A DNA stretch of 40,015 bases from Anaerosomatales bacterium (GTDB taxonomy: Bacteria; Actinomycetota; Coriobacteriia; Anaerosomatales; SLCP01). A program made the translations under genes and the position numbers. The notes beneath the pieces were generated by a model. That model worked only from the letters and a program-made list of their open reading frames with translations. It was not told the DNA's origin and ran no database searches. Location: assembly GCA_029210645.1 (NCBI GenBank), contig JARGFT010000002.1, positions 1-40,015 of the forward strand. Direction: 5' to 3'. Positions 1-8,095 of the stretch are shown here, piece by piece. Every line of letters begins with the position of its first letter. The first letter of the stretch is position 1.

Positions 1-219
<219 letters not shown>

Positions 220-359
220 GAGTCTCCTCCTCACGAGACCTTTCCGACGGTACCGGCCACTCCGGCCGATTGGGTTCCGCCCAAAGATAGTCTCATACTT
301 CCTGTCCGTTATGTCCGTACTCGAAACGCTCGGGCCACACGAGCCCAGCGTGTGTGACC

Positions 360-435
360 TGGTAGCGGTGACTGGATTCGAACCAGTGACTCCACGGGTA
401 TGAACCGTGTGCTCTAACCGCTGAGCTACACCGCC
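360..435 (-). tRNA. tRNA-Met (CAU), elongator type
   Basis: The minus strand folds into a full cloverleaf of 76 nt with encoded CCA. The anticodon stem CACGG/CCGTG encloses the loop TTCATAC, giving anticodon CAU, and the T arm has GGTTCGAATCC. The acceptor stem has a G1-U72 wobble. The initiator-specific unpaired 1:72 position and the three G-C pairs of the initiator anticodon stem are absent, so an elongator Met tRNA is the best call. A CAU tRNA modified to read AUA (Ile2) cannot be excluded from sequence alone. Confidence 0.93.
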
Positions 436-484
436 AGATCAGCCGGCGCACCCGTTTTCAGGGAGCACGGCCGGCCGGGATGAC

Positions 485-561
<77 letters not shown>

Positions 562-608
562 ATCACACGACGGGAGTCTCACGTTCGCTCTCGCGCGTGG
601 TTGTTCGC

Positions 609-693
609 TGGTGGGGGCGCCAGGATTCGAACCTGGGTAGGCATAGCCAACGGGTTTACAGCCCGTCCCCTTTAGCCACTCGGGCACACCCCC
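609..693 (-). tRNA. tRNA-Tyr (GUA), class II
   Basis: This is an 85-nt cloverleaf with acceptor stem GGGGGTG/CGCCCCC and encoded CCA. The long variable arm expected of bacterial tRNA-Tyr is present. The anticodon loop CTGTAAA gives GUA. It is the first gene of the tRNA-Tyr/Thr/Met/tuf set and lies about 60 nt downstream of a good promoter candidate. The genomic DNA just upstream of the tRNA has a run of eight T on the minus strand. Confidence 0.96.
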
Positions 694-762
694 ACAAAAA
701 AAAGACACTCTCTTCAGCTTATCAAGTTGCATGCCGAGACAGGCTCGGCCGAAAGCATACGA

Positions 763-792
763 ATGGTACTCCATCGATTCTTGGAGTGTCAA
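763..792 (-). promoter_or_regulatory. Probable promoter of the tRNA-Tyr/Thr/Met/tuf unit
   Basis: The minus strand has a perfect -35 TTGACA (787-792), an 18-bp spacer and the -10-like TACCAT (763-768). The spacer contains the short inverted repeat CTCCA/TGGAG. No coding sequence covers 694-879. Start-site mapping is not possible from sequence alone. Confidence 0.55.
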
Positions 793-879
793 CGACGACA
801 ACGCCACCGGGCGTAGCCACGCGTACCGTCCGGAACCCGACGCGCCAGACGCGACCGAAGGTGTGGACGGCGACCGTCC

Positions 880-1290
880 TCAACACCGCGCGTCGGCGGC
901 TCTCAAACGCTGGGTGAGTACCTCGAGCAGCTTCACCGCGACCGACGGATGCTGCTCGAGAGCCGCACGGAAATCCCAGCTCGAGAGCATCATGCAGCGT
1001 GTCGGCTCGGCGGCCCGGATCGTAGCGGAGCGCGGCGCGCTGTCGAGCAGGGCCATCTCCCCGAAGAACTCCCCGGGCCCGAGCCCGCCCACGTGGGCGC
1101 CGTCCTTCTCGACCTCAACCCGCCCCTCGAGCACGAGGTAGAAGGCGGTACCGGGTGTGCCCTGGCTCACGATGAGCTGCCCGGTCTCGAACTCGTTGAC
1201 CAGCGCCCGCGAGGTCACCGCCTCGATCTCGGCCGTGGTACACCGGGAGAACAGAGGCACGCCGGCAAGCATCTGAGTGTCCGTCGTCAT
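880..1290 (-). CDS. Stand-alone cyclic nucleotide-binding domain protein
   Basis: The 136-residue protein is essentially one cAMP/cGMP-binding beta-barrel (cNMP-binding/Crp N-domain family). The phosphate-binding cassette is intact at about residues 74-94: FFGEMALLDSAPRSATIRA includes the Glu that contacts the ribose and the Arg that contacts the cyclic phosphate. There is no C-terminal helix-turn-helix, so it is not a Crp-like transcription factor. It is more likely a soluble sensor or regulatory subunit. The ATG directly follows a GAGGGGG ribosome-binding site. It is divergent from a nucleotide cyclase gene about 110 bp away, which suggests the two act as maker and reader of one signal. That link is inferred. 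Confidence 0.85.
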   Translation of the reverse strand: MTTDTQMLAGVPLFSRCTTAEIEAVTSRALVNEFETGQLIVSQGTPGTAFYLVLEGRVEVEKDGAHVGGLGPGEFFGEMALLDSAPRSATIRAAEPTRCMMLSSWDFRAALEQHPSVAVKLLEVLTQRLRAADARC

Positions 1291-1344
1291 CCCCCCTCGG
1301 GCCTCTCAACCCCGCATCCTCTCTCGCCGATACTCTACACCACA

Positions 1345-1382
1345 GGCACCCGGAGGAGCCGTCGCATCATGCGCCGGGTGCC
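1345..1382. repeat. Inverted repeat between the cNMP-binding and cyclase genes
   Basis: Perfect 9-bp arms GGCACCCGG (1345-1353) and CCGGGTGCC (1374-1382) flank 20 nt that contain the smaller palindrome CGCAT-C-ATGCG. The element ends 8 nt before the cyclase ribosome-binding site. It could be an operator for the divergent pair or an RNA hairpin near the cyclase start. The sequence alone does not decide. Confidence 0.5.
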
Positions 1383-1403
1383 GACGTGCGGAAGGTGGTC
1401 TCT

Positions 1404-2984
1404 GTGCGCCGTACGACTTTCAAGAACGAGCGGGTGTACCGCTGGGTACACGGCGCGCTCTTCGCGGGCCTGCTTTGGTCGGGGCTGACCTCGCTCAGCT
1501 TCGCGCCCGAGGCAACCATTCCGTTCCTCGCCCTGGCAACGGGTATCGCCGCCGTTCTCGCCCCGGCGGCCGCCGTCCTCATGACCGCCGGGCTCATCGC
1601 TCTCCCCCTGCTCGCCGCGGATCTCGTTACCGGTCTCGTCTTCCTCATCCTGTCGGTGGTGCTCTTCCCCTTCCTCGCCCGTCACTCCGGCGGGGCGTTC
1701 CTCGTCGTTGCCTACGGAGTGCTACTGGCCTACGCCGGGCCGGCGTGGGCCGTGGTCGCGGTGGCCGGACTGCTCTTCGGCTCGTCGGGAGGGGCGGCGC
1801 TCGCCGCTCTCGCGTGCATCGCCACCCAACTCAGCGCAGGGCTCGCGGGACTCGCCCACGCAGGGGTGGTCGCGAGTGGTGCGCCCGCCACGGCGTCCCC
1901 CGTGTTGTCGAACCTCCCGGGCGACATGCTGGATCTCGCATGGCTGCAGACAGCGCTCGAGGCCGCCGATCCGTCGGCGTTCCTCGCCGCGCTACCGGGT
2001 GCGGCAACGCTGCCGCTCTTCGTCCTCCAGCCCCTCGCGTGGGCGGCCGGCGCAGCGGTGACCGGAGCGATACTGCGGCCTGCCGGGAGCCGGTACCGCA
2101 CGCTCACCGCACTCGTCGCCGCACCAGCGGGTGTTGCCGTCGCCGCGACAGCGCATCTCGTCGTGCTCGGTGCCTACGATGCTCTGCCTCCGGTAAACGC
2201 GGCTGCAGCACTCTCGGCTTCGCTCGGCTGCGCGCTGCTCGTCAGCGGTGTTCGCGATTGGGTCTTCTCCCCCGTGGTCGCCCGCCGTCTCCCGGCGCAG
2301 CACGCCGGTATCGGGGAGGGAGCCGACGTCGACGAGCTGCTCAGGCTCATCGCCAGCGCGGAGGACACCCTTGCAAGCCAGCATGCCACCACGGCTACGG
2401 TCCTGATCACCGACGTCCAGGCTTTCTCCGCGCTGACAGAACGTCACGGCAGCCTCGCTTCGGCCCGGCTGATCCAGCGCCAGCGGGACCTGCTGGTGCC
2501 GGTGATCGAAACGTCGGGTGGCCGGTGCAAGTCCACCGGTGGCGACGGCCTCGTCGCAGCGTTTACCGATCCGCAGGACGCGCTGGCCGCCGCAGCCGAG
2601 ATGCAGCGTGCCCTCGAGCGACACAACGCCGCCGGCAAGGCGGACGAGGCCATCGTGATCCGGGTGGGTATCGCCACCGGCGAGCTGGTCCTCGACCGGG
2701 GTGGACGCCCCTTCATCGGCAGCGCCATCAATCTTGCCGCACGCATCATGGACCACGCCGAGGGAGGACAGGTACTCGTCTCGGGCGAGGTGGCCGAGGA
2801 GGCACGAGCGGCAGCGCTGCCCGTCGCCTCTCACGGGACCTTCGAGCTCAAGAACATGAGCGTGCCCGTGGAGATCGTCGAGGTGCTCTGGAAACACGCC
2901 CCCGCCCGAACAGACACCATCAGATCCGGCCGCAGCGTCTTGAGCGCGTTGCGCGAGGCGATCAATGCAAAGGCTCCGGCGTAG
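1404..2984 (+). CDS. Membrane-bound class III adenylate/guanylate cyclase
   Basis: The protein of about 526 residues has a long hydrophobic N-terminal half with multiple membrane segments (about residues 15-300) and a C-terminal class III cyclase catalytic domain (about 330-510). The first metal Asp is in VLITDVQAFSALTER, the second in GGDGLVAAF, and the late Asn and Arg in AINLAARI. Two substrate-specifying positions look unusual: the Lys of CKSTGGDG is one residue earlier than in the common KxxGD form, and the usual Asp before the Asn-Arg block is replaced (PFIG). The base preference is therefore uncertain. I chose GTG 1404 because GGAAGGTGG precedes it by 5 nt; the upstream GTG at 1386 has no such site. 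It is divergent from a cNMP-binding protein. Confidence 0.88.
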   Translation: MRRTTFKNERVYRWVHGALFAGLLWSGLTSLSFAPEATIPFLALATGIAAVLAPAAAVLMTAGLIALPLLAADLVTGLVFLILSVVLFPFLARHSGGAFLVVAYGVLLAYAGPAWAVVAVAGLLFGSSGGAALAALACIATQLSAGLAGLAHAGVVASGAPATASPVLSNLPGDMLDLAWLQTALEAADPSAFLAALPGAATLPLFVLQPLAWAAGAAVTGAILRPAGSRYRTLTALVAAPAGVAVAATAHLVVLGAYDALPPVNAAAALSASLGCALLVSGVRDWVFSPVVARRLPAQHAGIGEGADVDELLRLIASAEDTLASQHATTATVLITDVQAFSALTERHGSLASARLIQRQRDLLVPVIETSGGRCKSTGGDGLVAAFTDPQDALAAAAEMQRALERHNAAGKADEAIVIRVGIATGELVLDRGGRPFIGSAINLAARIMDHAEGGQVLVSGEVAEEARAAALPVASHGTFELKNMSVPVEIVEVLWKHAPARTDTIRSGRSVLSALREAINAKAPA

Positions 2985-2998
2985 AAGCACCGGAGCCT
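2971..2998 (+). terminator. Hairpin overlapping the cyclase stop codon
   Basis: The arms AGGCTCCGG (2971-2979) and CCGGAGCCT (2990-2998) form a perfect 9-bp stem with a 10-nt loop that contains the TAG stop (2982-2984). There is no T-run after it on either strand, so it is a weak intrinsic terminator candidate. It separates the plus-strand cyclase from the convergent tRNA-Thr. Confidence 0.45.
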
Positions 2999-3008
2999 GC
3001 TGATCTCG

Positions 3009-3083
3009 TGGAGCTGGCGGAGGGAGTCGAACCCACAACCTACTGCTTACAAGGCAGTTGCTCTGCCATTGAGCTACGCCAGC
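3009..3083 (-). tRNA. tRNA-Thr (UGU)
   Basis: This is a 75-nt cloverleaf on the minus strand with acceptor stem GCTGGCG/CGCCAGC, discriminator T and encoded CCA. The anticodon stem ACTGC/GCAGT encloses CTTGTAA, giving UGU, which reads ACA/ACG. It lies 45 bp downstream of sigH on the same strand, a place where many Gram-positive genomes carry tRNA, rpmG and secE-nusG genes. Confidence 0.95.
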
Positions 3084-3128
3084 GCGCGCCCTATTGTAGA
3101 CGCGGCTCGCGTGACGTGCCACCCGGCA

Positions 3129-3779
3129 TCAGCACATGCGACAGCGGTCTATCTGCGTCTCCATCTTGCGCTTGACCCGCTGCAACGCGTTGTCGACCGA
3201 TTTGGTGTGACGCCCGAGGTCGTCGGCGATCTCCTGGTACGAGCGCCCCTGGACGTACATAGAGAGCACGCGCGATTCGAAGGGCGAGAGCGACTCGGTG
3301 AACCCCCTACGGATGAAGTCGCCTTCCCATGCGGAGAGCACGATCTCCGCGGGGTCACAGACCTCTCTTGCCGCCAGGATGTCCTCGAGTAGACGCTCTC
3401 CGTCGTCCTCCGCCGTGGCCGGACGGTTGAGCGAGACGTAACCGTTGAGGGGGGTGTGCTTCTGGCGCGTCGCGGTCTTGATCGCAGTGATCATCTGACG
3501 GGTCACACACAGCTCGGCAAAGGAGCGGAAGCTCGACTGGCGTGACGGGTCGTAGTCCCTGATGGCCTTGAACAGGCCGATGAGCCCCTCCTGGATGACG
3601 TCATCCCGGTCGCCACCCACGAGGAAGTACGAGCGTGCCTTGCAGCGCACGAGGCTGCGGTACTTGCGGATGAGCATGCTTGACGCTCTTTGGTCGCCGT
3701 CCCGGGCGGCCATGACGAGCTCGAGTTCCGCGGCGCGTGCACTACCAGGCGTGTACGCGCCCCGCGTTTGTGCGTCCAC
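3129..3779 (-). CDS. sigH: RNA polymerase sigma factor SigH (sigma-70 family)
   Basis: The 216-residue sigma factor has region 2 at about residues 20-100, with the core-binding and -10 segment around DDVIQEGLIGLFKAIRDYD, and a C-terminal region 4 helix-turn-helix in SYQEIADDLGRHTKSVDNAL. Length and motifs match the SigH/Spo0H group rather than short ECF factors. In Bacillus SigH drives early stationary-phase and sporulation genes. No sporulation genes are visible here, so its regulon in this organism is unknown. It lies downstream of rae1/yacP, as in Bacillus, but about 170 bp away and with its own promoter candidate. The GTG start follows a G-rich ribosome-binding site. Confidence 0.92.
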   Translation of the reverse strand: MDAQTRGAYTPGSARAAELELVMAARDGDQRASSMLIRKYRSLVRCKARSYFLVGGDRDDVIQEGLIGLFKAIRDYDPSRQSSFRSFAELCVTRQMITAIKTATRQKHTPLNGYVSLNRPATAEDDGERLLEDILAAREVCDPAEIVLSAWEGDFIRRGFTESLSPFESRVLSMYVQGRSYQEIADDLGRHTKSVDNALQRVKRKMETQIDRCRMC

Positions 3780-3861
3780 TCACAATCCCCCCCGCGCGTA
3801 CCCCCGTTGAACCCCTTGGGGAAGGACGGCGCCGCCGGCAGCAGCGCCTTGGCTCGACTCG

Positions 3862-3890
3862 AACATCACAGTTTGGTGACGGCATGTCAA
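3862..3890 (-). promoter_or_regulatory. Probable promoter of sigH
   Basis: The minus strand shows a perfect -35 TTGACA (3885-3890), a 17-bp spacer and the weak -10 GATGTT (3862-3867) preceded by an extended -10 TG. It lies in the 170-bp gap between rae1/yacP and sigH and would give a leader of about 80 nt. This suggests sigH can be expressed separately from the upstream block. Confidence 0.45.
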
Positions 3891-3951
3891 CGGTTTCACG
3901 AGAGGCTGAAGAAGTCTGAGTGGCGCGGGCGTCGCGGTGCGATCTTCGGCT

Positions 3952-4467
3952 CTACGGTTCTCCGCGAGCCCAGCGCGCGAGAACCTCGCTGACTCCCCTG
4001 TCGACCCGCTCGGAGATAGTGGACCTCCTGTTTCCCGAGGGAGTGTAGTCGCTGTGTTCGGCCCGTTCCCCCGCGATCTCGGCGATGAGCTCTGCAGACG
4101 ACATCCGTGTCACTCCGGCACCCATGACCGCCCACTGTGTCTGGGCGTCGCTCGTGACAACGGTGACCTCATGCCCGGCCGACCTGCGGATGCTCGCCGC
4201 CTGCTCGATAACGCTGTCGGCATCGGTCAGGTACGGTGAGAAGATGACCTCCACACCCGCGATGACATGCGGGGCACCGTCCGAGTGCGGGTTCTTGGCG
4301 CCGTCGAATACGACGAGGGCCGCGTGTTCGCCATGGGCGTAAGCCGCTACGTCCGAGACGAGCCGGGCGCGCGCCGCATCGAGGTCCTCGGCAGCGAGCG
4401 ACACGTACGGCTCGCCTGCGTTCATCACGTTGTATCCGTCGACGATCAGGAAGCGGTGAGCGCTCAT
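3952..4467 (-). CDS. rae1: NYN-domain ribonuclease Rae1 (YacP)
   Basis: Rae1/YacP is a ribosome-associated endoribonuclease that cuts mRNA in the A site. The 171-residue protein has the PIN/NYN fold: the opening Asp in FLIVDGYNVMNA, a second acidic cluster at VVFDGAKN, then TDADSVIE and VVTSDAQTQW. I set the start at ATG 4465-4467, which overlaps the rlmB stop by 4 bp (ATGA). This removes a spurious N-terminal extension that would lie inside rlmB. The rlmB-rae1-sigH order matches Bacillus. Confidence 0.9.
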   Translation of the reverse strand: MSAHRFLIVDGYNVMNAGEPYVSLAAEDLDAARARLVSDVAAYAHGEHAALVVFDGAKNPHSDGAPHVIAGVEVIFSPYLTDADSVIEQAASIRRSAGHEVTVVTSDAQTQWAVMGAGVTRMSSAELIAEIAGERAEHSDYTPSGNRRSTISERVDRGVSEVLARWARGEP

Positions 4468-5201
4468 CGCGGGCCGCTTGTTCTCCGCACCCATTCGTAC
4501 GCCAGCACCGCTGTCGCCTGTGCCACGTTGAGGGAGCCGACCCTGCCCGCCACGGGCAGTCTGACGGTGAAGTCGCACGCCTTCTCAACGAGCCGTGACA
4601 GGCCCTCTCCCTCGGAACCCATGACAAGCGCGATGCGCCCCTCGAGTGCGGAGTCCCACACGACGGTGGTCGCGGTCTCGGTGGCTCCCGCCACCCAGTA
4701 GCCAGCCTCCTTCACACGCTCGAGCACGCGAACGAGGTTCGGCTCTCGGACCACCGGCAGGTGCGCGAGCGCTCCGGCCGAGGTCTTGTACGCGGCCGGC
4801 CCCACGGCCGCAGAGCGGGCCTTGGGGATCACGAGCGCATCGGCACCGACGACCTCGGCACAGCGGGCTGCGGCCCCGAGATTGCCCTCGTCGGTGATGT
4901 GGTCGAGGACGACGATCAGGCTCGACGTGCGCTCCCCCACGCTCGCAAGCACCTCGGCAAGCGACGCGTACTCGAACGCGGCCATCTCCGCCATCACGCC
5001 CTGGTGAGCGCCACGCACGCTCCTCTCGTCAAGCACACGGCGCGGCACCGTCCTGACCCCGATCCCGCGCCCGGACGCCAGGCGCCTGATCTCCGCGATC
5101 GGCTCTCCCTCGGGCCCGGGTGCCAGCAAGACGGACGTCACCGGAGCGCCGCCCCGAAGCGCCTCGAGCACCGCATTGCGACCCTCGATGAGCGAGCTCA
5201 T
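4464..5201 (-). CDS. rlmB: 23S rRNA 2'-O-methyltransferase, RlmB/TrmH (SpoU) family
   Basis: The 245-residue SpoU-family methyltransferase has an N-terminal RNA-binding domain (SLIEGRNAVLEALRG at residues 3-17) and a knotted SAM-binding domain with motifs DHITDEGNLGAAARCAE, LVMGSEGEGLSRLV and SLNVAQATAVLAYE. By family it methylates a 2'-hydroxyl in 23S rRNA; the exact site (G2251 for RlmB) is inferred. The ATG at 5199-5201 follows the cysS stop by 1 nt, so the genes are translationally coupled. In Bacillus mrnC (mini-RNase III) lies between cysS and this gene; it is absent here. Confidence 0.92.
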   Translation of the reverse strand: MSSLIEGRNAVLEALRGGAPVTSVLLAPGPEGEPIAEIRRLASGRGIGVRTVPRRVLDERSVRGAHQGVMAEMAAFEYASLAEVLASVGERTSSLIVVLDHITDEGNLGAAARCAEVVGADALVIPKARSAAVGPAAYKTSAGALAHLPVVREPNLVRVLERVKEAGYWVAGATETATTVVWDSALEGRIALVMGSEGEGLSRLVEKACDFTVRLPVAGRVGSLNVAQATAVLAYEWVRRTSGPR

Positions 5202-5202
5202 G

Positions 5203-6702
5203 TCACTCGGCTCTCGGAGAGTAGATGACGCGTGCGCCCTGGGGCGTGTCCTCGACGACGAAGCCCAGCTCGGCCAGCCCTTCCCTGACCGCGTCCGCCG
5301 CCGCCCAGTTGCGCTCGGTGCGGGCGACGGAGCGTGCGGCCAGCAGCGCCTCAACCGCAGCATCCGGGTCCTTACCGGCGTAGCCGGCGAGCTGCTCGGC
5401 CAACCCGACGACCTCTTCGGGGTAGACACTCGTCGTGGCGTCGCCGAGGATGACACCGAGTGCCCCGAGGAGCTCGACGAGCGTCTCCTCGACCACGCCG
5501 AGCGCGATGAGGTCCGCGGAGGAGAGACCGCCGGGGTGCGCGGACATGAAGCTGTTGGCAGAGCGAGCCAGCTCGAAGAGCGCGCCGAGCGCGCCGGCGG
5601 AGTTGAAGTCATCGTCCATCTCGGCGATGAAGCGATCACGGGCCGCAAAGGTGACCTCGACCAGAGTGTCGCGCTCGGCCGGCGCGGCCCCCGCCGGGAC
5701 CGGGGTCGTTCCCCGCGCCCATCTGATGTTGCGTACGAGCGTCGCCACGCGCTCGTATGCTGCCTTCGCCTCGTCAAGACGATCGAGAGAGAAATCCAGC
5801 GGACTGCGGTAGTGCGTCTGCAGCATGAGCATCCGGATCACCGGCGGCTCGTAGTCCTTCAGCACCTCGCGCAGAAGCATGAAGTTGCCGAGCGACTTGC
5901 TCATCTTCTCCGCGTTGACCTGCAGCAGGCCTCCGTGAAGCCAGTACTTCGCGAAGGGCTGACCGGTGGCCGCCTCTGACTGCGCGATCTCGTTCTCGTG
6001 ATGCGGGAAGATGAGGTCCGAGGCGCCGCCGTGGATGTCGAAGGCCGGACCGAGTTCCTTCTCCGACATCACGGAGCACTCCAGGTGCCAGCCGGGACGA
6101 CCCTCGCCCCACGGGCTCGTCCAGTGAGGCTCGCCCGGCTTGGCTGCCTTCCACAGGGCAAAGTCGAGGGGATCGCGCTTGCGCTCGTCGACCTCGATCC
6201 GGGCGCCGGAGCGCATCTCGTCGACGTCGCGCCCCGAAAGCTTCCCGTACTCGGGGAAGGAGCGCACGGAGAAGTACACGTCGCCGTCCACCTCGTAGGC
6301 GTGGCCGCGCTCGATCAGACGCCCGACCATCTCGATCATCTCGGGGATCGTCTGCGTCGCGCGCGGCTGGACGTCCGGACGGCGCACGCCGAGCTGGCGC
6401 ATCGCATCGAGGAACGCCTCGCTGTAGGTGCGCGCGACCTCCTCGGCCGAGCTCCCCTCCTCGGCAGCACGCGCGATGATCTTGTCGTCGACGTCGGTGA
6501 TGTTCTGGACGAAGGTCACGTCGAATCCCCGCCACTCCAGATACCGGCGGATGACATCGAAGGAGAGGAAGGTGCGGGCATTACCGATGTGGATGTGGTT
6601 GTACACTGTCGGTCCGCACACGTAGATGGAGACCGCCCCCTCGGCACGCGGCACGAACTCCTCCTTGCGACGCGTAAGGGTGTTGTATACGCGGATGCTC
6701 AT
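5203..6702 (-). CDS. cysS: Cysteinyl-tRNA synthetase
   Basis: This class I synthetase charges tRNA-Cys. The 499-residue protein has the zinc-binding and HIGH region [16 protein letters not shown] near residue 28, the family motif [10 protein letters not shown] and the KMSKS loop [10 protein letters not shown], followed by a helical DALR-type anticodon domain. I chose ATG 6700-6702 ([16 protein letters not shown]) because it matches the family N-terminus and has GAGG 5 nt upstream. A GTG 5 codons earlier also has a GGAG site, so the start could be slightly longer. Pairing with cysE upstream puts cysteine synthesis and use in one transcript. Confidence 0.97.
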   Translation of the reverse strand: MSIRVYNTLTRRKEEFVPRAEGAVSIYVCGPTVYNHIHIGNARTFLSFDVIRRYLEWRGFDVTFVQNITDVDDKIIARAAEEGSSAEEVARTYSEAFLDAMRQLGVRRPDVQPRATQTIPEMIEMVGRLIERGHAYEVDGDVYFSVRSFPEYGKLSGRDVDEMRSGARIEVDERKRDPLDFALWKAAKPGEPHWTSPWGEGRPGWHLECSVMSEKELGPAFDIHGGASDLIFPHHENEIAQSEAATGQPFAKYWLHGGLLQVNAEKMSKSLGNFMLLREVLKDYEPPVIRMLMLQTHYRSPLDFSLDRLDEAKAAYERVATLVRNIRWARGTTPVPAGAAPAERDTLVEVTFAARDRFIAEMDDDFNSAGALGALFELARSANSFMSAHPGGLSSADLIALGVVEETLVELLGALGVILGDATTSVYPEEVVGLAEQLAGYAGKDPDAAVEALLAARSVARTERNWAAADAVREGLAELGFVVEDTPQGARVIYSPRAE

Positions 6703-6729
6703 GTGGACCTCACTCACTCGCGGCTCCGT

Positions 6730-7482
6730 TCAGTAGGCACACGACTCCCCTTCGCCGGTCTCCGCGGCGTCCTCATCCGGTCGGCCGACCTCGGAGACTG
6801 CGGCGGGAGCCGCAGGGACGGGTGGCTCACCATACTCGATGGCCGCCGCCTCGTCGCTCGCGAGCCGGGCTTCGAGCCGGTCGATGCGCCGCTGCATACA
6901 GCGAAACATCTCGACCACGGGGTCCGGGAGATCCTCATGATGCAGATCGACGGCGTCGATCTTGCGGCCCTCCCGTACGACGACGCGACCCGGTATGCCG
7001 ACCACCGTGCAGTTGGGAGGCACGTCGTTGACCACAACGGCTCCGCCGCCCACGCGAGTGCCCCGGCCGATCGTGATGTCTCCGAGTACGGCAGCTCCCA
7101 CTCCGACGACGACGCAGTCCTCGAGGGTCGGATGGCGCTTGCCTCGTTCCTTGCCCGTGCCTCCCAGGGTAACCCCCTGGTACAGGGTCACGTCGTTGCC
7201 GATGACGGTGGTCTCACCGACGACCACGCCCATCCCGTGATCGATGAAGAAACGCTCCCCGATGGTCGCACCGGGATGTATCTCGATACCCGTGCAGAAG
7301 CGGGCGACCTGGGACCACCACCGCGCAAGGCCCTTGCGTCCGTGCTTCCACAGCCAGTGGTGCTGTCGGTGCCACCACACCGCGTGCAAACCCGGATAGT
7401 TCAGCAGAACGCTCCAGGTCGTGACGGCAGCGGGGTCGCGCTCCTTGACGGCCTGGATGTCCTGTTTGACACGCTGGAACAT
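6730..7482 (-). CDS. cysE: Serine O-acetyltransferase
   Basis: CysE acetylates serine with acetyl-CoA, the committed step to cysteine. The 250-residue protein has the short helical N-domain and a left-handed parallel beta-helix of hexapeptide repeats (about residues 65-180). These include the catalytic segment [18 protein letters not shown] and [24 protein letters not shown]-terminal tail of about 40 residues rich in Pro, Ala, Glu and Asp is longer than usual and low in complexity. The ATG at 7480-7482 has GGAGGACTC before it. It is the first gene of a cysE-cysS-rlmB-rae1 unit with its own promoter candidate. Confidence 0.95.
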   Translation of the reverse strand: MFQRVKQDIQAVKERDPAAVTTWSVLLNYPGLHAVWWHRQHHWLWKHGRKGLARWWSQVARFCTGIEIHPGATIGERFFIDHGMGVVVGETTVIGNDVTLYQGVTLGGTGKERGKRHPTLEDCVVVGVGAAVLGDITIGRGTRVGGGAVVVNDVPPNCTVVGIPGRVVVREGRKIDAVDLHHEDLPDPVVEMFRCMQRRIDRLEARLASDEAAAIEYGEPPVPAAPAAVSEVGRPDEDAAETGEGESCAY

Positions 7483-7542
7483 GAGTCCTCCGGACGGCAC
7501 CGCCGTACTCGGCCATTTCCTACCGAAACGCTATGGATTCAG

Positions 7543-7572
7543 ACTATCGCCCCGCGCTTGCCGCGGTGTCAA
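7543..7572 (-). promoter_or_regulatory. Probable promoter of cysE-cysS-rlmB-rae1
   Basis: The minus strand has a perfect -35 TTGACA (7567-7572), an 18-bp spacer and the -10 GATAGT (7543-7548). Transcription would start about 55 nt before the cysE ATG. The leader is too short for a T-box. Confidence 0.6.
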
Positions 7573-7597
7573 ATCATCATCGCCGGGCACGCCTCGC

Positions 7598-8095
7598 CTA
7601 CCCGACACGCTCGCCGGATGTGCCCGCGCGATCCAGCAGAACGACCGCGTGCGCGGCCACTCCCTCCTCGCGTCCCGCGAAGCCCAGACCCTCGGTGGTC
7701 GTCGCCTTCACGCCCACGCACTCCACGCCGACGCCGAGTGCGCCGGCCAGACGCTCCCGCATCTCCTCGCGGTAGGGAGCGATCCGGGGCCGCTCGAGGA
7801 CGAGAATGGTATCGGCATCCACGAGTCGCCAGCCCGCATCCGCCATCACCGTGGCAACGTACTCCAGCAGTGCGATGCTGTCAGCCCCGGCGTAGACGGG
7901 GTCGGTGTCCGGGAAGAGCGCGCCGATATCGCCCATCCTCATCGCCGAGAGCAGGGCGTCCATGAGCGCGTGGGTCAGGACGTCGGCATCGGAGTGGCCC
8001 GCGAGGCCCTCGTCGAAGGGGATCTGAACACCGCCGAGAACGAGCGGCCGCCCGCTCACGAACGCGTGGACGTCGTAGCCCGAACCGATCCGCAT
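7598..8095 (-). CDS. ispF: 2-C-methyl-D-erythritol 2,4-cyclodiphosphate synthase
   Basis: IspF cyclises CDP-methylerythritol phosphate in the MEP isoprenoid pathway. The 165-residue protein has the zinc ligands in GYDVHAF and GHSDADVLTHALMDALL, the FPDTDP loop and the C-terminal block VKATTTEGLGFAGREEG. The ATG at 8093-8095 overlaps the ispD stop (TGATG); a GTG one codon earlier is also possible. Together with ispD it supplies two sequential or near-sequential MEP steps. Zn-dependent homotrimer is the family norm. Confidence 0.96.
   Translation of the reverse strand: MRIGSGYDVHAFVSGRPLVLGGVQIPFDEGLAGHSDADVLTHALMDALLSAMRMGDIGALFPDTDPVYAGADSIALLEYVATVMADAGWRLVDADTILVLERPRIAPYREEMRERLAGALGVGVECVGVKATTTEGLGFAGREEGVAAHAVVLLDRAGTSGERVG

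Noticed and set aside
1277-3175. 632-codon open frame on the plus strand over the cyclase
   Set aside because: It is a shifted frame of the cyclase gene, Arg/Pro-rich, and runs through the tRNA-Thr gene.
7483-7597. T-box leader upstream of cysE-cysS
   Set aside because: The leader is about 55 nt and has no T-box sequence or specifier stem.
5998-7965. 655-codon open frame on the plus strand
   Set aside because: It lies antisense to cysS, cysE and ispF, whose family motifs are clear. Long shadow frames are common in GC-rich DNA.
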